From the NCBI RefSeq assembly GCF_000024005.1, contig NC_013132.1, forward strand, positions 7,062,001 through 7,126,000: a stretch of DNA of 64,000 nt, read 5' to 3'. The notes beneath the pieces are model-generated. The model was not told the origin of the DNA. It saw only the letters and a list, made by a program, of their open reading frames with translations, and made no database searches. The DNA is from Chitinophaga pinensis DSM 2588 (GTDB taxonomy: Bacteria; Bacteroidota; Bacteroidia; Chitinophagales; Chitinophagaceae). A program made the position numbers and the translations under genes. Positions 53,245 to 62,804 of the stretch are shown in pieces. Every line of letters starts with the position of its first letter. Position 1 is the stretch's first letter.

Positions 53245-56200
53245 ATGAATGAGAATGCTGCCCCCAAAAGTGAGATGGAAAGGTTAAGAGCGCTCCAGGA
53301 GTACGGGTTGCTGCAACTCATGCCCCAGCCGTCCCTCGATCAGTTTTGCAGACTGGCCCCCCTTATCTGTCAATTTCCCTTTTCCGCAATCTGTATTGCC
53401 GGAAATGACCAGCAACTGATCATTTCCGCAACCGATGTACCTGGTATACAGGAAACGTCTCCTGACTGGGGCTTTATGCAGCAGATCCTGCACAAAGGCT
53501 TATTCACCGAAGTAACTGACACCCTGAACGATCCCCTCACCCGCGATAACAAAGCGGTCGTGACAGCACCCCATATACGCGCATTCGCGGGCTTTCCCCT
53601 GCGGGATAAACAAGGCTTTCTGCTGGGGGCATTCATCGTCCTGCATACCGAACCTGCCCGGCTGACCAGCAACGAACAAACAGCCTTATCCATCCTGGCA
53701 GAAAAGATCTCAGATACTATACAGACCAACCGGCGGAGACAGGAAATGCATTATTTCACCAGACTGTTTGACCTTTCCGAAGGACTGGTATGTATCACTG
53801 ATTTCTCCGGCAGACTATGGCAATTCAATAAAGCATTTACCACTGTACTGGGTTGGCCGGAAGCAGACCTGCAAACAATGTCCGCACTGGACCTGGTACA
53901 CCCCGACGATACCGCCAGTACAGGAAAAGAACTTGCTAAAATGGGAGAAGGAGCATCAACCATCTCTTTCACTCACCGTGTAAGGACGGCAGAAGGCGAT
54001 TACCGCCTGATACAATGGGTGGCTACGCCCGAACCACACACCGGGAACATCTTTGCCATGGGCCGGGATATCACCAGCGAAACACTCAAGGAACAGGCCC
54101 TGATCGAAAGTGAAACCAATGCCCGTACCTTCTTCGAAAATTCGCTGGGTATGATGTGCCGGCATGACCTGGACGGTCATATCACCTACGTCAATAAGGC
54201 CAGTGCCGACAGCGTCGGATACAGCATCGAGGAACTGCTGCAAATGAACCTCTATCAGCTGATCCCGCAACAATACCATGCTGATCTCGACCAATACCTC
54301 ATCAATATCAGGATCAAAGGTAAAATAACGGGCCTGATGCATACACAGCATAAGAAAGGACATATCCGTATCTGGCTGTTTAACAATGTACTGATCAATG
54401 ATGGCAAAGGCAGCGCTTATGTCATAGGCAATGCCGCAGATATCACAGAAAGACACGAACTGGAAACAGATCTCAAACGCACAAAGGAACTGCTGGAACG
54501 TACCAACCAGGTAGCCCGCATCGGGGGATGGGAGGTTGATCTTGGCACGCAGCAATTACACTGGTCGACCGTCACCTGTGAGATCCATGAAGTTCCCGAA
54601 GACTTCAACCTCACACCAGATAATGCCATGTCTTTTTATACCGGCGACAACCGCATACTACTGGACGCCGTCGTAGAACAAGCCATCACTAACGGCTCCC
54701 CCTGGCAGATAGAATTACAGATCACTACCTGGCGGGGCAGAAAGTTATGGGTCAGATCCATCGGACATGCAGAGTTTGAAGACGGTGTGTGTAAAAGACT
54801 GTACGGCACCTTCCAGGATATCGACGAAAAGAAAAAAGCGGACCTCGCTATTCAACAGTCCCGGCAACTACTGGAAGATGTCCTGGAATCTGCGTCGGAA
54901 GTCAGCATCATCGCGACTGATCACGAAGGCATTATCACCCTCTTTAACAAAGGCGCGGAAAGATTGCTGGGTTATAAAGCAGGTGAAGTCACCGGAAAAG
55001 AATCCTGGACCATCCTCCATGCAGAAGAAGAAATCATGAACCGGAGCATTGAATTATCAGCCCTATCCGGACAGCATATCGAAGGCTTTGAGGTATTCAC
55101 GTATGTACCCGAACTGGAAGGCTCTGAACGCCGGGAATGGACTTATATCCGTAAAGATGGCTCACAGATCATCATATCGATGGTCGTAACACCCATCAGG
55201 GACAATGCAGTGATCACCGGTTATCTGGGTATTGCCGTGGATATCACCGAAAGAAAGAAGGCAGAACGCGACCTGAAAGAAGCCAAAATACAGGCAGAAT
55301 ATGCCAGTAAAGCCAAGTCTGAATTCCTGGCCAATATGAGCCATGAAATCCGTACGCCGCTCAATGGCGTCATCGGCTTTACTGACCTAGTGCTCAAAAC
55401 CGCCCTAAATGAAACTCAGCAGCAATATGTAGCCATCGTCAATCAATCCGCCAATTCCCTGTTGAGTATCATCAATGACATACTCGACTTCTCCAAGATC
55501 GAAGCCGGCAAAATAGAACTGGATATCAGCAAATGCGATATCTATGAATTTAGTAGTCAGGCCAGTGATATATTAAGTTTTCAGGCGCAGCAAAAAGGAC
55601 TGGAAATGTTGCTGAACGTATCCCCTGAACTACCGCGTTTTATGTGGGCAGATATCGTCCGGCTGAAACAGATCTTACTGAACCTTTTAAGCAACGCGGT
55701 TAAATTCACCGAAAAAGGAGAAATCGAGCTGGAAATAAAACCGATCGCTTACCCCTCCGTTGGTATGACGACCATCCGTTTTGAAGTGCGGGATACTGGT
55801 ATCGGCATCCGTAAAAACAAGCAGGAAAAGATATTCGAAGCCTTCCTCCAGGAAGATATTTCCACTACTAAAAGATATGGCGGCACCGGACTCGGACTAA
55901 GCATTTCCAACAAACTCCTGGCCCTGATGGGCAGCAAGCTGCAACTGGAAAGCACCACCGGCAAAGGCAGTACCTTCTTCTTTGATCTCAATGTCAGAAC
56001 GGAAGACGGCCAACCAATCGAATGGGGGAACATGGATCTTGTCAGGGATGTACTTATCGTAGATGATAATATCAACAACCGTACGATCCTCAAAACCATG
56101 CTGCAACTCAAAAACATCCGTTTTGACGAAGCCGCCAATGGTATTGAAGCGCTACAATTCCTGATGACCAAACAGCATTATGACGTCATCCTGATGGACT

Positions 56201-56856
56201 ACCATATGCCTGTCATGGATGGCATCGAAACCATCCGTAAAATCAGGGAGAATTTCAGCGAACTCGATAAAGATCCCGCCATCATCCTGTTACACAGTTC
56301 GGCTGACGACGAAAAGCTGATCAAAGCCTGCGAAGAACTGCATGTAAGTCAACGGCTGCTCAAACCCATCAAAATACAGGAGATGTTTCATGCCCTGTCT
56401 CATTTGTACACGAAAGAAGATATGGAGAATACACTACAGGTAAATAAAGAATCCCGAAAAATAAAAGGTAATATCAGAATACTCATTGCGGAAGATAACC
56501 CTATCAATATGCTGCTGGCCACCACAATTATCCGGAAAATCGCGCCGGCGTCCCAGATCGTAGAAGCAAAAAATGGCCGGGAAGCGGTGGAAAGCTGTGA
56601 ACAACATTTGCCGGATATGATCTTTATGGACATCCAGATGCCTATTGTAAATGGCTATGAAGCGACCGGCAGGATCAGGGAGCTGAGTCCGCATGTACAC
56701 ATCCCTATTATCGCACTGACAGCCGGTAATGTGAAAGGAGAACGCGATAAATGTTTGGCGGCTGGTATGGATGATTTTGTCACCAAACCTTTTGTTGAGA
56801 GTAATCTGGTCGCAGTGTTTGAAAAATGGCTTACAAAACGGTCTGTAGGAAGATGA
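53245..56856 (+). CDS. GAF/multi-PAS hybrid histidine kinase with two receivers
   Basis: 1203 residues, soluble, with no membrane segment. Order: a GAF domain (1-150, SAICIAGNDQQLIISATDVPG), four PAS domains (starting near RLFDLSEGLVCITDF, ARTFFENSLGMMCRH, RTNQVARIGGWEVDL and LEDVLESASEVSIIA, the last followed by ITERKKAERDLKEA), HisKA with His700 in ANMSHEIRTPLN, HATPase (LSNAVKFTE; GGTGLGLSI), a receiver with Asp985 (LMDYHMPVMDG) and a second receiver with Asp1129 (FMDIQMPIVNG). No Hpt domain or output protein is adjacent. Signals are likely cytoplasmic. Confidence 0.93.
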   Translation: MNENAAPKSEMERLRALQEYGLLQLMPQPSLDQFCRLAPLICQFPFSAICIAGNDQQLIISATDVPGIQETSPDWGFMQQILHKGLFTEVTDTLNDPLTRDNKAVVTAPHIRAFAGFPLRDKQGFLLGAFIVLHTEPARLTSNEQTALSILAEKISDTIQTNRRRQEMHYFTRLFDLSEGLVCITDFSGRLWQFNKAFTTVLGWPEADLQTMSALDLVHPDDTASTGKELAKMGEGASTISFTHRVRTAEGDYRLIQWVATPEPHTGNIFAMGRDITSETLKEQALIESETNARTFFENSLGMMCRHDLDGHITYVNKASADSVGYSIEELLQMNLYQLIPQQYHADLDQYLINIRIKGKITGLMHTQHKKGHIRIWLFNNVLINDGKGSAYVIGNAADITERHELETDLKRTKELLERTNQVARIGGWEVDLGTQQLHWSTVTCEIHEVPEDFNLTPDNAMSFYTGDNRILLDAVVEQAITNGSPWQIELQITTWRGRKLWVRSIGHAEFEDGVCKRLYGTFQDIDEKKKADLAIQQSRQLLEDVLESASEVSIIATDHEGIITLFNKGAERLLGYKAGEVTGKESWTILHAEEEIMNRSIELSALSGQHIEGFEVFTYVPELEGSERREWTYIRKDGSQIIISMVVTPIRDNAVITGYLGIAVDITERKKAERDLKEAKIQAEYASKAKSEFLANMSHEIRTPLNGVIGFTDLVLKTALNETQQQYVAIVNQSANSLLSIINDILDFSKIEAGKIELDISKCDIYEFSSQASDILSFQAQQKGLEMLLNVSPELPRFMWADIVRLKQILLNLLSNAVKFTEKGEIELEIKPIAYPSVGMTTIRFEVRDTGIGIRKNKQEKIFEAFLQEDISTTKRYGGTGLGLSISNKLLALMGSKLQLESTTGKGSTFFFDLNVRTEDGQPIEWGNMDLVRDVLIVDDNINNRTILKTMLQLKNIRFDEAANGIEALQFLMTKQHYDVILMDYHMPVMDGIETIRKIRENFSELDKDPAIILLHSSADDEKLIKACEELHVSQRLLKPIKIQEMFHALSHLYTKEDMENTLQVNKESRKIKGNIRILIAEDNPINMLLATTIIRKIAPASQIVEAKNGREAVESCEQHLPDMIFMDIQMPIVNGYEATGRIRELSPHVHIPIIALTAGNVKGERDKCLAAGMDDFVTKPFVESNLVAVFEKWLTKRSVGR

Positions 56857-56920
56857 TCTTTTCGGCGCAAACGCCCGTCCGCTCCGTTCTTTTGGCTTAT
56901 TTCTACCATTAAACCCTTAC

Positions 56921-56986
56921 TACACCGCCATTATGCCGTTATTTGTCCGTTCATGAACGAAGAGATAACGGCATAATGGCGGTGTA
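56921..56986. repeat. 22-bp inverted repeat with nested palindrome
   Basis: Arms 56921-56942 and 56965-56986 are perfect reverse complements (22 bp each; core ACCGCCATTATGCCGTTAT). The 22-nt loop itself contains the palindrome CGTTCATGAACG (56948-56959). It sits between convergent genes and could act as a terminator or be a dispersed element. Confidence 0.8.
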
Positions 56987-57019
56987 ATAACGGTATTATA
57001 CGGAGAACAGATGCCTACA

Positions 57020-57414
57020 CTAAAAACGGAAATATACGCCTCTGTTTGTAGCGATTGCCAACTCAAACAGCGCTATAATCCGACTAAGCATTTCCATGCT
57101 CCTTGCATTTTCATACCAGCGTCTGGCATCTCTGTATTCTTTCAGATGCTGCAAAATAATTACTTTCGCTTCGGCTGAAAAGACGATATCATCCTCCCCT
57201 TCTCCGATCTGCTATGATTTTCATCATTGACAATCCACCACACATCCTCCATCAGATATATATCACTTATCTCCAATAAAAGCACATTCGGATGATCTAT
57301 ATGCTGGTGGCCCCAGCCTACAAGTTCATAATAGTCGGTTGTTTCTTCGTCTACATCTTCCGTAGGAACAAAAATCAGGTTTGTCCATTTAGCTGTATCC
57401 ATAGGTAATTCCAA
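57020..57414 (-). pseudogene. Frameshifted small hypothetical gene
   Basis: Starting at ATG 57414 (or 57402), the frame encodes about 72 coding-like residues (DVDEETTDYYELVGWGHQH; LLLEISDIYLMEDVWWIVND) and stops at 57160. The sequence beyond continues to look coding in the other frame: EDDIVFSAEAKVIILQHLK, then YRDARRWYENARSMEML, ending RGVYFRF and stop at 57020. The two frames overlap around 57185-57220, where a G run in TCGGAGAAGGGGAGG is a likely indel site. Joined length is about 131 residues. No family was recognised. It may be a real mutation or a sequencing error. Confidence 0.5.
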
Positions 57415-57598
57415 AATCCGTTAACAGGCTCATTTTAAAGGCATAGATCGCTTCAACAAACTTACACACTAATACCAGCATCTCAAAACGGATCCCACAT
57501 TGCTATGTTTGATTTTTGCAGCAAATGGATTGAATATGGTAGCCGTCCTCCTTATCAAACGATCTAATTTTGCATCATCATCATTCAATTTCTACATC

Positions 57599-58498
57599 AT
57601 GGACCAAATATATACCGTTGAGGATTTCTACCGCGCCAAACTGAACTGGATGCCGGAGAATCTGAAGAACGAACTGGGTCATTTTAATGTATTCCGGCTG
57701 AGTGATTTTGTACACAACAGTACCAAATGCGGATCCTACGTAAGAAAAGAATACTTTAAGGTAAGTCTGATTAACGGACGGCATAAATATGAATATGCAG
57801 ACAAGACCATCCAGATAGAAAACAACGCGCTGATCTTTGGCAATCCCAATATTCCCTATCACTGGGAACCGTTGGATGATGCACTATCCGGCTACGTCTG
57901 TATATTCACGGAATCTTTCTTTCATCAGTTCGGAGCGGCAAAGTTCAATGAATACCCGGTATTTCAACCTGGTGGTCATCCGATTTATTTTCTCTCCGAC
58001 ACACAAAAACAACGCATCACGGAGCTGTTCAATCGTATGTTTGACGAGATTGGTTCGGAGTATACGTACAAATATGATGTCATCAGAAACCTCGTATTCG
58101 AACTCATACACGAAGCCATGAAAATGGAACCTGCTACCACCTTATTTACCAGTAGCAATGCCTTCGCACGTATCTCGTCCCTTTTTATGGAACTACTCGA
58201 AAGACAATTCCCGATCTCCTCTCCTATGCAGCGGGTGAAATTCCGTTCTCCAACTGACTTCGCCGGACAACTCTCCGTGCATGTCAATTCACTGAACAGG
58301 GCATTGAAAGAAACTACCGGCAAAACCACTTCACAACTAATCTCACAACGGATACTGCAGGAAGCCCGCTCTTTATTAAAGTATACGGACTGGAACATCT
58401 CGGAAATTTCCTGGTGTCTTGGTTTCGAAGAACTACCACACTTCATTAATTTCTTTAAAAAGAATGTGCAGGTAACACCTAAGTCTTACCGTAGCTAA
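57599..58498 (+). CDS. AraC family transcriptional regulator
   Basis: 299 residues from MDQIYTVEDFYRAKL (57599), chosen because the longer in-frame extension from 57500 gives no family sequence. An AraC-ligand-like N-terminal cupin region (ADKTIQIENNALIFGNPNIPYHWEPL, given as a segment pair) is followed by a C-terminal HTH_18 domain (LSVHVNSLNRALKETTGKTTSQLI; WNISEISWCLGFEELPHFINFFKKN; the second HTH carries P-x-S-Y-R). It lies 101 bp upstream of the RND efflux operon in the same direction and is a likely activator of it. Confidence 0.9.
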   Translation: MDQIYTVEDFYRAKLNWMPENLKNELGHFNVFRLSDFVHNSTKCGSYVRKEYFKVSLINGRHKYEYADKTIQIENNALIFGNPNIPYHWEPLDDALSGYVCIFTESFFHQFGAAKFNEYPVFQPGGHPIYFLSDTQKQRITELFNRMFDEIGSEYTYKYDVIRNLVFELIHEAMKMEPATTLFTSSNAFARISSLFMELLERQFPISSPMQRVKFRSPTDFAGQLSVHVNSLNRALKETTGKTTSQLISQRILQEARSLLKYTDWNISEISWCLGFEELPHFINFFKKNVQVTPKSYRS

Positions 58499-58599
58499 GC
58501 ATACATGATCACCATGCAGCCAGGGAAATGACCGGCATCCATATGCCGGTGTGACATTGTCATGTCCGTACATCACCATAAAACATAAAATACAATACG

Positions 58600-59661
58600 A
58601 TGAGCAACGATCTTATCAAACAACAAACACTACTATTATTCGCAGGTATTGTGATAACGCTATCCGCCTGTGCAACGTCTGCATCTGACAAAAAACAGGA
58701 CAATACGATAGCAGCCGCTCCCGGTATTCCCGTGGATGCGATGATACTCAAACCGGAAAACCTTTCCGAAAACATGGAGATTTCCGGTACACTGGCGGCC
58801 GTACAGGAAGTCAATATCATGAGTGAACTAAGCAAAAAAGTCAGCACGGTATACGCAGCAGAAGGTAAACAGGTAGCTGCCGGTATACTATTGTTCAAAC
58901 TCGATGATGCGGATTTACAGGCACAACTCGACCAATATCTGCAACAGGAAAAGCTGGCGATCATCAATGAACGCCGCCTTGCAGATCTGATCGCCAATCA
59001 GGCAGCCATACAACAGGACTACGACCAGGCATTGACCAGTTTACGCGTATTACAGGCACAGATCAGACAGATCAGGGTGAATATCGAGAAAACGCGTATA
59101 ACGGCCCCATTTGCCGGTAAAATAGGCTTAGTGAATATACATCCCGGCGCCCTGGTCACACCGGGCCAGACACTCACTACCCTGGAAGATAAAAGCAGGA
59201 TAAAAGTGGACTTCTATATCCCTGAAAAATATGCCGCCAATTTCAAAACCGGCGATCCGATTCACTTCAAAGTAGAGTCCGGCAACAAAGAATATGACGG
59301 TACCATCATCGCACAGGAAGCAAAACTGAACAATGATACCCGTACCCTGCTGCTCCGCGCCATTACCGGCAATGCAGACGGTGAACTGCTCCCCGGTCAG
59401 AGCGCCAGGGTATCTGTGAGTCTGCATAACGTAAAAGACGCTGTAATGGTACCTAATCAGGCATTGATGCCTTCAGCAGCCGGCTACAGTGTATTTGTGA
59501 TAAAAAATGGCCAGGCAGCTATCAGAACTGTTAAAACAGGCGAACGGAATGCCAATACCATTCATATCACCGAAGGACTGAGCGCTGGCGATACAGTAGT
59601 CACCAGTAACATGTTGCGCCTCTCACCTGGCGCAGCTGTTCAATTTACTTCTATTAAATAA
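58600..59661 (+). CDS. RND efflux periplasmic adaptor (membrane fusion protein)
   Basis: 353 residues with a lipobox (VITLSACATS, Cys24), so a lipid-anchored adaptor. Features: a barrel-sandwich hybrid (SGTLAAVQEVNIMSELSKKV; RITAPFAGKIGLVNIHPGALV), a coiled-coil hairpin (about 110-160) and a beta-barrel (VDFYIPEKYAANFKTGDPIHF). It links the HAE1 pump to the TolC channel. The next gene starts 9 bases downstream. Drug or organic-compound export is likely; the substrate is not known. Confidence 0.93.
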   Translation: MSNDLIKQQTLLLFAGIVITLSACATSASDKKQDNTIAAAPGIPVDAMILKPENLSENMEISGTLAAVQEVNIMSELSKKVSTVYAAEGKQVAAGILLFKLDDADLQAQLDQYLQQEKLAIINERRLADLIANQAAIQQDYDQALTSLRVLQAQIRQIRVNIEKTRITAPFAGKIGLVNIHPGALVTPGQTLTTLEDKSRIKVDFYIPEKYAANFKTGDPIHFKVESGNKEYDGTIIAQEAKLNNDTRTLLLRAITGNADGELLPGQSARVSVSLHNVKDAVMVPNQALMPSAAGYSVFVIKNGQAAIRTVKTGERNANTIHITEGLSAGDTVVTSNMLRLSPGAAVQFTSIK

Positions 59662-59670
59662 TTCTCTATC

Positions 59671-62600
59671 ATGGCATCTTTATCTAAAATAAGTATCACC
59701 CGCCCGGTACTGGCCGCCGTCATGTCAGTACTGATCCTGCTGCTGGGTATCGTCGGCTACTTCTTCCTGGGTACCAGGGAATATCCGGTAGTCGATTCTC
59801 CGGTAGTCACGATCACCACCGTATATCCCGGCGCCAGTGCCGACGTGATTGCTTCACAGGTTACCAAACCATTAGAAGAAGCAATTGCGGAAGCCAATGG
59901 TATCCGTACGATCAAATCCGTTTCCCGTGAACAGGTCAGCGTCATCTCTGTCGAATTCAACCTGAATACTGACCTGGAAGCCGCTGCCAGTGATGTACGT
60001 GACAAAGTATCCAAATCAAGGATGCAACTGCCGACGGACATTGAACCGCCTGTAGTAGAGAAGTCCGGCCCTTCCGAAGCGCTCGTGTTTCTGATCGTGC
60101 AGAGTAAGACGAAAAGCCTGGAAGATATCACCGACTTTGTTAATACTAATATTAAGGAAAGATTACAGTCCATTCCCGGCGTAAGATTAGTCAATGTATA
60201 TGTAGGCCGTAAAAGGTCTATGCGCCTGCGCATGGATCCGGTTAAAATGAGCGCTTACGGTCTGACGCCCGCCGATATACAACAAGCCTTACAGCGTGAA
60301 AACGTAGAACTACCCAGTGGCAGGATTGAAGGGCAAAATGCAGAAGTATCCCTGCGTACAAAAGGAAGACTGGTGACCGAAGAAGACTTTAATAACATGA
60401 TCATCAGCCAGAAAAACGGCGCCATGATCCGTTTCAAGGATATCGGCACAGCGGTCATGTCTTCTAAAAACGAGCGTACCTCCATGATTACCTTCAGCGG
60501 ACCAACCGCTAATTTCAGCGTAGGTACGAATGTGAGTCCGCAGCGTGGCGCTAACTCACTCGCGATCGTAGATGAATTCAATAAACGTTTCGAAGAGATC
60601 AAAAAGACAGCCCCTAAAGACTACGAGATCACATTAGGTAAAGACTTTACCGAACCTGTACGTAACTCGCTGGAAGAAGTAGAAGAATCGCTTTTCCTGG
60701 CCTTTATGCTGGTATCCCTGATCATCTTCATTTTCCTGCGTGACTGGCGTAGTACCATCATTCCATTAGTGGCTATCCCGGTGTCTATTATCTCTGCATT
60801 CTTCATCATGTATGTGGCCAACTACTCCATCAACGTACTGACCTTGCTGGGACTTGTACTGGCCATTGGCTTAGTAGTAGATGATGCGATCGTGGTACTG
60901 GAAAATATCTACAGCAAAGTGGAAGCAGGTATGACACCTGAAGAAGCGGCCATTAAAGGATCGGATGAAATCTTTTTTGCCGTCATCTCTACCACAATCA
61001 CACTGGCGACCGTATTTCTTCCGATCCTTTTCCTGGGAGGTGTAACCGGTCAATTGTTCCGTGAATTCGCAGTAGTTGTATCCGGTTCCGTTATGGTCTC
61101 CGCATTCGTGGCATTGACATTATCGCCGATGATGAGCGCCTATCTGCTGAAAGCACACACCGGTCATAACTGGTTATACCGTAAAACAGAACCCTATTTC
61201 ATCGCCTTCAACAATGCCTACGAAAGATCCTTAAACGCGTTTCTGCGGGTACGCTGGGTAGCGTTTATACTACTGGCAGCGTCCTTCGGACTAACCTTCT
61301 GTTTACTCCCCAAACTGCCTTCTGAACTGGCGCCGCTGGAAGACCGTTCCAGTATCGGTATCGCCGTGATTGCGCCGGAAGGAACGTCTTTCGAAAGTAT
61401 GGAAGCCTCCATGAAAGAAATAGGTCAGTATATTAAAGATTCTATTCCCGATCATAAAGATGATATCACCTATGCCGTTACTGCGGGTGCATTGGGTGAC
61501 CTGGAACAACCGGTGAACAGTGGCTTCCACTGGATATTCCTGGAGAAACCGGAACACCGGAAAAGTAAACTGACACAGGCACAGGTTTATGATAAACTGG
61601 TAGCAGCATCCGGCAGGTTCCGTAATGTGTTGTTCATCCCGATTCAGTTCCCTACCATCAGTACAGGAGACAATACACAACCGGTACAGTATGTGGTACA
61701 GGCGCCCGGACTGAAAGAACTGACAGACCTCATGCCGAAGCTGATGGAAGAAGTCTATAAGAGTAAAAAACTGGTCTTCTCTGACCCCGATTTTAAGATC
61801 AATCGTCCGGAGGTAGGTATCAGCATCGACCGTGACAGAGCCGCGCAATTAGGCATCTCTACGGAAGAAATTGGCCGTACGCTGCAACTGGCACTGAGCG
61901 GAAGGAGATATGGGTATTTCATTTACAACGACAGACAGTATGAGGTTATCGGACAACTGGACCGTAAGGACCGCTCCGCACCTACCGATCTGCGTTCCCT
62001 GAACATAAAAACACCAAAGGGTGAGATGGTATCACTGGACAATCTCGTACAGCTGAAAGATGCGATCAGTCCGTCTGCCATTTATCGTTATGATCAGGCA
62101 TACAGTGCTACGATCTCTGCAACACCTGCCCCGGGTGTCAGTCTGGGGGAAGCGATCAAAGAAATGGACCAGATCACGAAAAAGGTATTGCCCAAAGATT
62201 TCCGTACCAGTCTCGCCGGACAAAGCCGCGACTACGCAGAAGGCAGTTCAAGTCTGATGTACGCATTCCTCTTTGCCATCGTGCTGATCTACCTGGTACT
62301 GGCCGCACAGTTTGAAAGTCTGCGGGATCCTTTCATCATCCTGCTGACCGTCCCCATGGCACTCGCAGGTGCATTAATGAGTCTCTGGTTCACCGCACAG
62401 ACGGTCAATATCTTCAGTCAGATCGGGATCATTATGTTGATTGGTCTGATTACCAAGAACGGTATCCTGATCGTAGAATTTGCCAACCATACCAAACAGG
62501 AAGGTGCTTCTCCGTTAGAGGCAGCCAGGGCCAGTGCGGTATCCCGGTTCAGACCTATCCTCATGACCACCCTCGCTATGATCTTAGGTACACTCCCGAT

Positions 62601-62784
62601 TGCGCTTTCACTGGGCGCGTCTTCCGGCAGCCGTAAGTCACTGGGTATCGTGGTAGTAGGCGGATTAGTATTCGCAGGTATATTGACGCTCTATGTTATC
62701 CCTGCAGTCTATTCTTACTTCTCCGCTCATAAAAAACCAGCTGCACATGCAAGAAAAACAAATGAAAGTATCGCAGCGGTATGA
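59671..62784 (+). CDS. RND (HAE1) multidrug efflux pump
   Basis: 1037 residues with the RND pattern: first helix (PVLAAVMSVLILLLGIVGYFF), SREQVSVISVEFNLNTD, then the proton-relay helix VLAIGLVVDDAIVVLENIY with the conserved Asp pair, and helix 10 ILIVEFANHTKQEG. Two large periplasmic loops carry the docking and porter domains; twelve helices are expected. It is a proton-driven trimeric exporter (AcrB/MexB type) working with the adaptor upstream and the TolC-like protein downstream. Confidence 0.95.
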   Translation: MASLSKISITRPVLAAVMSVLILLLGIVGYFFLGTREYPVVDSPVVTITTVYPGASADVIASQVTKPLEEAIAEANGIRTIKSVSREQVSVISVEFNLNTDLEAAASDVRDKVSKSRMQLPTDIEPPVVEKSGPSEALVFLIVQSKTKSLEDITDFVNTNIKERLQSIPGVRLVNVYVGRKRSMRLRMDPVKMSAYGLTPADIQQALQRENVELPSGRIEGQNAEVSLRTKGRLVTEEDFNNMIISQKNGAMIRFKDIGTAVMSSKNERTSMITFSGPTANFSVGTNVSPQRGANSLAIVDEFNKRFEEIKKTAPKDYEITLGKDFTEPVRNSLEEVEESLFLAFMLVSLIIFIFLRDWRSTIIPLVAIPVSIISAFFIMYVANYSINVLTLLGLVLAIGLVVDDAIVVLENIYSKVEAGMTPEEAAIKGSDEIFFAVISTTITLATVFLPILFLGGVTGQLFREFAVVVSGSVMVSAFVALTLSPMMSAYLLKAHTGHNWLYRKTEPYFIAFNNAYERSLNAFLRVRWVAFILLAASFGLTFCLLPKLPSELAPLEDRSSIGIAVIAPEGTSFESMEASMKEIGQYIKDSIPDHKDDITYAVTAGALGDLEQPVNSGFHWIFLEKPEHRKSKLTQAQVYDKLVAASGRFRNVLFIPIQFPTISTGDNTQPVQYVVQAPGLKELTDLMPKLMEEVYKSKKLVFSDPDFKINRPEVGISIDRDRAAQLGISTEEIGRTLQLALSGRRYGYFIYNDRQYEVIGQLDRKDRSAPTDLRSLNIKTPKGEMVSLDNLVQLKDAISPSAIYRYDQAYSATISATPAPGVSLGEAIKEMDQITKKVLPKDFRTSLAGQSRDYAEGSSSLMYAFLFAIVLIYLVLAAQFESLRDPFIILLTVPMALAGALMSLWFTAQTVNIFSQIGIIMLIGLITKNGILIVEFANHTKQEGASPLEAARASAVSRFRPILMTTLAMILGTLPIALSLGASSGSRKSLGIVVVGGLVFAGILTLYVIPAVYSYFSAHKKPAAHARKTNESIAAV

Positions 62785-62804
62785 GGATTTAAAATAAACA
62801 GATC

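Noticed and set aside
57500..57598. N-terminal extension of the AraC regulator
   Set aside because: The extra 33 residues contain a TATGTTTG promoter-like element (57504-57511) and no domain similarity; ATG 57599 fits the family.
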